Source: Methylomonas subterranea (GTDB lineage: Bacteria > Pseudomonadota > Gammaproteobacteria > Methylococcales > Methylomonadaceae). From it: a stretch of 64,000 nt of DNA. The stretch is from positions 1 to 64,000 of the forward strand of contig NZ_JANIBJ010000014.1 in the NCBI RefSeq assembly GCF_024505185.1, read 5' to 3'. Position numbers and translations under genes: made by a program. Below the pieces are notes generated by a model. That model was not told the DNA's origin. It saw nothing but the letters and a program-made list of their open reading frames with translations, and searched no databases. Shown here one piece after another: positions 56,769-64,000 of this stretch. The first letter of the stretch is position 1, and every line of letters starts with the position of its first letter.

Positions 56769-58478
56769 TTATTCCTTGGTGACGCGATCAATTTCTTCCA
56801 GCGAAGTAATACCCTGCCGCACTTTTAACAAGCCGGAAGCCCGCAGATCGTTGATGCCCTCGCTCTTGGCCAACTCGGCCATTTGCATGGCATTGCCGCC
56901 GCTAAGAATCAAGGCCCGCATTTTTTCGCTGATAGGCAATACCTGATAGATGCCTACCCGACCTTTATAACCATTGTTACAGTGCTCGCAACCCACCGGC
57001 TCGTAAACCTTGAAGCTGCCGATATCTTCTTTCGCATAGCCGGCCGACAGCAGCACGCTTTCCGGAAAATCAGCCTCTTTTTTACAGTATTCGCACAGCC
57101 GCCGCGCCAAGCGTTGCGCCATGATCAAATTCACCGCCGAAACGATATTGAACGGCTCTATGCCCATTTGCATCAAGCGGTTGATGGTTTGCGGCGCATC
57201 GTTGGTATGTAGGGTGGAAAGCACCAAGTGACCGGTTTGCGCGGCCTTGACCGCGATGCTGGCGGTTTCCAAATCCCGTATCTCGCCCACCATGATGATG
57301 TCGGGATCCTGCCGCAAAAAAGCCCGCAGAGCTTCGGCAAAGGTCAGACCGGCCTTGGGGTTGACGTTGACCTGATTGATACCCTCCACGGTGATCTCCA
57401 CCGGGTCTTCCGCCGTGGAAATGTTCCGCTCTATGCTGTTCAGAATGTTCAAGCCGGTGTAGAGGGATACGGTTTTACCGCTACCGGTCGGCCCGGTCAC
57501 CAGCACCATGCCGTAAGGCCTGTGTATGGCGGTTAAAAACAGTTTTTGCTGTACTTCCTCGAAGCCCAGTTTTTCGATGCCGATCTGGGCGCTGCTGGGG
57601 TCGAGTATCCGCATGACCACCTTTTCGCCGAACAAGGTCGGACAGGTGTTTACCCGGAAGTCGATGGCGCGGCTTTTGGACAACTGCATCTTGATCCGAC
57701 CGTCCTGAGGTACCCGGCGCTCGGCGATGTCCATTTTCGACATGACCTTGATCCGGGAAATGATACGGTTGGAAATACTGACCGGCGGACTGGCCACCTC
57801 CGATAAAATCCCGTCGGAACGAAAACGGATGCGGAATTTTTTTTCGAACGGTTCCAAGTGAATATCCGAAACGCCTTTTTTGATCGAGTCCAACAAAATC
57901 TTGTTTACAAAACGGACGATGGGCGCGTCATCGATATCCGAACTGACCTCTTCAACGGGCTGATCATCCCCACCGGAGATGTTGATGTTATCCAGATCGG
58001 CGTCCAGCATGCTGGACATGGAGGTATCGACAGCTTCCAATGCCGCATCGATGGCCTTGATGAGTTTTTCTTCCTCGACCAGGATATTTTCGGTATTCAG
58101 CCGGGTATGAAATTTGATCTCATCCAGGGCCTGAAAATTGGTGGGGTCGGCCGTGGCGACAAACAAGCGGTTGCCGCGCTTGAATAAGGGCAAGGCATGA
58201 TGCTGGCGCACCAACTTTTCGCTGACCAACTTGATCGGCACGCCGCTCAAGTCGATGGCATCCAGATCCAGGAAAGGCACCCCGAATTCCGCCGAGGCCA
58301 AATTTGCCACGGTGCGGCTATCCACTTGCTTGTTTTTGACCAGGTAGCTGACAAAAGGCAGTTTATTTTTTTGAGCCTCTTCCACGGCGGCGGCGGCGGC
58401 TTCTTCGGTCAGCACGCCTTGTTGAATAAGGCATTTTGCCAAACCGCTGAAATGAATATTGGAAGGAGCTGTGGCCAT
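56769..58478 (-). CDS. pilB: Type IV pilus extension ATPase
   Basis: Powers pilus assembly. The 569 residues have an N-terminal MshEN-type domain (about 10-150) of the sort that can bind c-di-GMP in some relatives. The ATPase core follows, with Walker A GPTGSGKT (Lys335), Asp and His boxes (STAEDPVEI, LSTLHTNDA) and Walker B DIIMVGEIRD. A zinc motif (CEYC, later CEHC) lies near 460-495. A likely promoter sits about 30 bases upstream. The c-di-GMP binding is only a possibility, but it would tie this gene to the cyclases in the window. Confidence 0.95.
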   Translation of the reverse strand: MATAPSNIHFSGLAKCLIQQGVLTEEAAAAAVEEAQKNKLPFVSYLVKNKQVDSRTVANLASAEFGVPFLDLDAIDLSGVPIKLVSEKLVRQHHALPLFKRGNRLFVATADPTNFQALDEIKFHTRLNTENILVEEEKLIKAIDAALEAVDTSMSSMLDADLDNINISGGDDQPVEEVSSDIDDAPIVRFVNKILLDSIKKGVSDIHLEPFEKKFRIRFRSDGILSEVASPPVSISNRIISRIKVMSKMDIAERRVPQDGRIKMQLSKSRAIDFRVNTCPTLFGEKVVMRILDPSSAQIGIEKLGFEEVQQKLFLTAIHRPYGMVLVTGPTGSGKTVSLYTGLNILNSIERNISTAEDPVEITVEGINQVNVNPKAGLTFAEALRAFLRQDPDIIMVGEIRDLETASIAVKAAQTGHLVLSTLHTNDAPQTINRLMQMGIEPFNIVSAVNLIMAQRLARRLCEYCKKEADFPESVLLSAGYAKEDIGSFKVYEPVGCEHCNNGYKGRVGIYQVLPISEKMRALILSGGNAMQMAELAKSEGINDLRASGLLKVRQGITSLEEIDRVTKE

Positions 58479-58507
58479 GTAAAGTAATTTCTTTTAGTTA
58501 TGCTGCA

Positions 58508-58535
58508 ACTATAGATGACTTAAGGATTTTGTCCA
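58508..58535 (-). promoter_or_regulatory. Candidate sigma-70 promoter for pilB-pilC-pilD
   Basis: On the minus strand TGGACA (58535-58530) and TATAGT (58513-58508) are separated by 16 bases, close to consensus. The start codon is 30 bases past the -10 box. Confidence 0.5.
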
Positions 58536-58572
58536 CACCTTTACCGCGCGCAACGGCAGGAAATCAAACTAC

Positions 58573-59370
58573 TTAACTCAACAATTGCATAATGAGTCTT
58601 TTGATCGACCGCGGCTCGAAAGGCTTGTCCAATACAGCCGAAACCCCCGCTTTTTCGATGGCCGCCAAGCGGTTTTGATTTTGCTCGCTGGTCACCATCA
58701 AGATGGGCACGGTCGCTATTTGCTCCGCGTCGCCGCGTATCGCATTGACCAACTGCAAACCGTCCATCTCCGGCATATTCAGGTCGGTAACGATCAGATC
58801 GAAGAAATGTTCCTGAAACATTCCCAAGGCCTGTTTGCCGTCGCTGGCGCAAGTAATACGCTCTATCCCGACATTATTCAATACGCGCTGTATGTATTTG
58901 CGTGAAAATTCACTATCGTCAACCAATAAAACCTGCAAATCCTCCACATCGATGTGCTCTAAATCAGCCTTTTCCGGATGCAAATAATCCAGCGCCGCGC
59001 ACAGGGCCGTATCCAGCTCCCGCTGGGTGAACGGTTTCGGCAGGATGGCTATCGCGCCGGCCTGCCGGATCGGTTCGAGGTATTGAATATTGGTTTCACT
59101 GGAAATCAATAAAAAAGCCATGTCGTAGGATTCGCTGTCCTTGCGAATGGCATGAATCAGGTCCACGCCCGTCATGTCGGGTAAATACATGCTGCTGATG
59201 ATCAGGTCCGGTTTGACCGATTTGAGTTGCGCCAGCATTTCCCCGCCGCTGGAAACACAGGTAACGGCGTGAATACCACTGGCCTGTAAATGCTGACTGA
59301 TGATGATACGTTGAGTGTGAGAGGGTTCTACCAAAAACACCTCCAGAGTGGCCATTTCGTTCTCGTTCAT
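58573..59370 (-). CDS. Double-receiver response regulator, first receiver degenerate
   Basis: A 265-residue protein made of two receiver domains and nothing else. The second (about 145-265) is canonical: D151-D152, phospho-acceptor D196 in IVTDLNMPEMDG and a KPF lysine. The first (about 8-125) keeps the fold and K112 but has Ser at position 60 where the phosphorylated Asp should be (LIISSMYLP), and its acidic pair is reduced to VEPS. It therefore probably serves as a docking or dimerising unit. It starts three bases after the HDOD-GAF gene. Output must be through protein contact, since there is no effector domain. Confidence 0.88.
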   Translation of the reverse strand: MNENEMATLEVFLVEPSHTQRIIISQHLQASGIHAVTCVSSGGEMLAQLKSVKPDLIISSMYLPDMTGVDLIHAIRKDSESYDMAFLLISSETNIQYLEPIRQAGAIAILPKPFTQRELDTALCAALDYLHPEKADLEHIDVEDLQVLLVDDSEFSRKYIQRVLNNVGIERITCASDGKQALGMFQEHFFDLIVTDLNMPEMDGLQLVNAIRGDAEQIATVPILMVTSEQNQNRLAAIEKAGVSAVLDKPFEPRSIKRLIMQLLS

Positions 59371-59373
59371 AGG

Positions 59374-60816
59374 TCAATGATGTTTCATCCTGTATAGGGT
59401 CAAGCCGATCTGCGCCTGTTTGGCAAAATGCTTGGTTGCGGAAAAGTCTTCGGCGGTCAAAGCCTTATGCCCTATCCCGCGGTCGCAGTAGATCAAACCG
59501 ATGGGTTTGTTCTCCACCTGAATCGGGAACACAAAACATTCGTGCCGGCCAAACCGCGATTCAATTTGTCGGCTATAAAGCGCGCCATGCTGATCGGGCT
59601 TTAACCACAACCCATCGTCTTCGCGCAAGGCGTGAAACAGCAGATTGCCTTGAGCGTCGGTATTGTTTACGCGAATTTTTTCGTTGACGGCTTGCTTTTG
59701 CCAGCCCAAGGCAATTTTTTCATTCAACGATTTTTTATCCGGGCCCAACAACATGAATATGGTTCTGTCCATTTCCACCCCGCGATAAACGCCTTCCATC
59801 ACCATCTCAAACAACACGTTCAAATCAATATTGCCACTGATATGCGCGGTAATATCCTGCAGCACCTGGAACCGTATCTGCTTTTTATCGAATTGCGCCT
59901 CATCCTGCACGACCACCGTCCCATGCTCGCGCTCAGGACTGATATATCGCGACGCGTCGTGCGCACCGAATTGCTGCGCTATCTCAATAGCCTTCAAGGT
60001 GTTGGCTTGAATTTTGGATTTGATGCCTTCGGTAGCGCCGCCGCCCAACTTTTGCAAGGTTTCCAGACAAGCCGCCATCTCGTCCGACTCCATGCCCCGG
60101 TCGAGCGCTTGACAAATCCGCGCTCCCATACAGACGATCCGGACTCGCGTATCCGGTGACTGCGGATGACTGATGGCCTCCTGAATCAGGCCGCCCAAAT
60201 GCCAGGATTTGCCGAGCTTTTTACCCAAATCCTGCAGATGAAAACCCAGCACCTCTTTTTCAGCCGCTTCGCCGTCAGCCCCGCTCAACGCCAAGCGCTC
60301 ATGCACGCGGGCAATTTTCGGGTGATTGGAGCACCAGAATGCCACATGGCCGACATTGTGCAGCAATGCCGCGACAAACACCTCTTCGGGCGACGGGTCC
60401 CCCAACGCGACGGCTAGTTCCCTGGCCTGCACGGCGGCATGTATAGCCAGGGCAATCTCCTTGTTGGCCCGCTCCTTGTTGGCCGGCGACAAAATCGATT
60501 CGAAGAAAGAACAGGCCAGCGTCAGTTCCCGAATCATATGCATGCCCAAAATCACTATGGCGCGGGAAACGGTGCTGATTTTTTGCCGGGAAGGATTGTA
60601 ATACGTGCAGTTGCCGATTTTTAACAGTTTGGCGGTTAGGCTGGGATCCTGCAAAATAATGGAAGACAGTTCCATGGCCCCCTTCTTTTTGTCATCCATG
60701 GCGGAATAAATCTTTTGCGCCGTGTTGCTAAAGATGGGCATTTCTTCATCACGCAGGATTTCGACCCACTCGTCCAAACCTTGGGGTTGTTTATCGTTTA
60801 AATCGCCCGCGTTCAT
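59374..60816 (-). CDS. HDOD-GAF signalling protein
   Basis: A soluble 480-residue protein with an HDOD domain (about 20-225, degenerate HD fold with FVAALLHNVGHVAFW) and a C-terminal GAF domain (about 320-475). HDOD proteins lack phosphodiesterase activity as far as known and act as scaffolds in signal transduction, often in motility or c-di-GMP networks. It begins right after the valS stop and is followed after three bases by the double-receiver gene, so the two probably form a signalling pair. The GAF ligand is unknown. Confidence 0.88.
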   Translation of the reverse strand: MNAGDLNDKQPQGLDEWVEILRDEEMPIFSNTAQKIYSAMDDKKKGAMELSSIILQDPSLTAKLLKIGNCTYYNPSRQKISTVSRAIVILGMHMIRELTLACSFFESILSPANKERANKEIALAIHAAVQARELAVALGDPSPEEVFVAALLHNVGHVAFWCSNHPKIARVHERLALSGADGEAAEKEVLGFHLQDLGKKLGKSWHLGGLIQEAISHPQSPDTRVRIVCMGARICQALDRGMESDEMAACLETLQKLGGGATEGIKSKIQANTLKAIEIAQQFGAHDASRYISPEREHGTVVVQDEAQFDKKQIRFQVLQDITAHISGNIDLNVLFEMVMEGVYRGVEMDRTIFMLLGPDKKSLNEKIALGWQKQAVNEKIRVNNTDAQGNLLFHALREDDGLWLKPDQHGALYSRQIESRFGRHECFVFPIQVENKPIGLIYCDRGIGHKALTAEDFSATKHFAKQAQIGLTLYRMKHH

Positions 60817-63624
<2,808 letters not shown>

Positions 63625-63819
63625 GTTTTGTGTCGGATGCGCTTGGGTTTAAATTAAGGCTATTTTAACCGTAAATTGGTCGGGGGCTGGAATTTAACAG
63701 CCCATGCCCACCACGGATTAGGACTGACGCAGCCGATTGGCGTAACGCAATTAGCCTGACCGTTGTGTATCGGTACGGTTAAACTACGCCAACCGCATCT
63801 GCCCTCACGACCGCCCGTC

Positions 63820-64000
63820 ATGACGCTCCGCGAACTCACCCACCAATTCGCTTCCGAAGGCCGGCTGGAGACCATCATTCTGCGCCACTCGCGCGACGAG
63901 CTGGCCGTTTCGGTTGATGCGGCTCACGCCGAACCGGGGCGCGGGTTGATCGGTGATAGACGGGCGAATACTCTCCGCTCCGGCAGGCAATCCGCCAAAC
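63820..64000 (+). CDS. MOSC-domain protein, N-terminal fragment
   Basis: An open frame from ATG 63820 to the window end, at least 60 codons without a stop. The sequence MTLRELTHQF then leads into ETIILRHSRDELAVSVD, GRGLIGDRR and RSGRQSAK. The G-x-GL-x-GDR pattern followed by a SG-[KR]-Q segment is the start of the MOSC domain, which binds molybdenum cofactor sulfur or detoxifies via the molybdenum enzyme route. The gene is divergent from valS across a 195-bp gap. It is cut by the window edge, so its conserved Cys cannot be checked. Confidence 0.7.
   Translation, partial: MTLRELTHQFASEGRLETIILRHSRDELAVSVDAAHAEPGRGLIGDRRANTLRSGRQSAK

Overview
The window looks like chromosomal core sequence of a gammaproteobacterial methanotroph of the order Methylococcales, most likely Methylomonas or a close relative. 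The strongest pointer is the crtN-ald-crtNb cluster (36707-41324), the C30 carotenoid arrangement known from Methylomonas. A PEP-CTERM protein, a class II fructose-bisphosphate aldolase, nitrogenase-regulating DraT/DraG and standard gammaproteobacterial gene orders (lepA-lepB-rnc-era-recO-pdxJ; pilB-pilC-pilD-coaE-zapD-yacG; efp-epmA with epmB) agree with this. I see no rRNA, tRNA, CRISPR array, transposase, integrase or phage gene. All assignments come from reading the sequence and recalled family knowledge; no search was run.

Layout. 1-9.7 kb: a TonB-dependent receptor, RNase D, a large MASE1-PAS-GGDEF-EAL c-di-GMP protein, and two metal transporters (TMEM165/GDT1 type and ZIP). 9.8-12.6 kb: EF-P and its lysylation enzymes EpmA and EpmB. 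12.6-19.3 kb: a hybrid histidine kinase coupled to a REC-GGDEF regulator, a TauE/UreH-like membrane protein and a receiver-less sigma-54 activator. 19.4-30.6 kb (minus strand): PP2C phosphatase, pdxJ, a nested palindromic repeat, recO, era, rnc, DUF4845, lepB, lepA, zipA, smc. 30.8-34.7 kb: a CHASE-PAS-GGDEF-EAL protein preceded by a five-codon leader ORF. 34.7-36.6 kb: draG and draT. 36.7-41.3 kb: carotenoid operon. 41.7-43.3 kb: PEP-CTERM protein behind a possible sigma-54 promoter, a small membrane protein and a NIF3/YqfO-like protein. 43.4-48.2 kb: oxyR divergent from an exported katG, then fba. 48.2-53.0 kb: pilU, a PP-loop ATPase with a TusA-like partner, argJ, and a Nudix-ThiE-like fusion. 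53.0-63.6 kb (minus strand): yacG, zapD, coaE, pilD, pilC, pilB, a double-receiver protein, an HDOD-GAF protein and valS. The window ends inside a MOSC-domain gene.

How the genes fit together. Three proteins with intact GGDEF/GGEEF and I-site motifs (two with EAL domains) make c-di-GMP control prominent, and the type IV pilus genes at both ends of the last third are plausible outputs. OxyR/KatG, carotenoids and DraT/DraG all suit an organism that must manage oxygen, peroxide and nitrogen fixation. Several genes are coupled by one- to four-base overlaps: efp/epmA, smc/zipA, DUF4845/rnc, rnc/era, ald/crtNb, the PP-loop gene/tusA, coaE/zapD and zapD/yacG. I found no clearly new multigene system. 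The least explained items are the PP-loop/TusA pair, the leader ORF before the CHASE protein, the nested palindrome at 20921-21049, and the sigma-54-like site before the PEP-CTERM gene.
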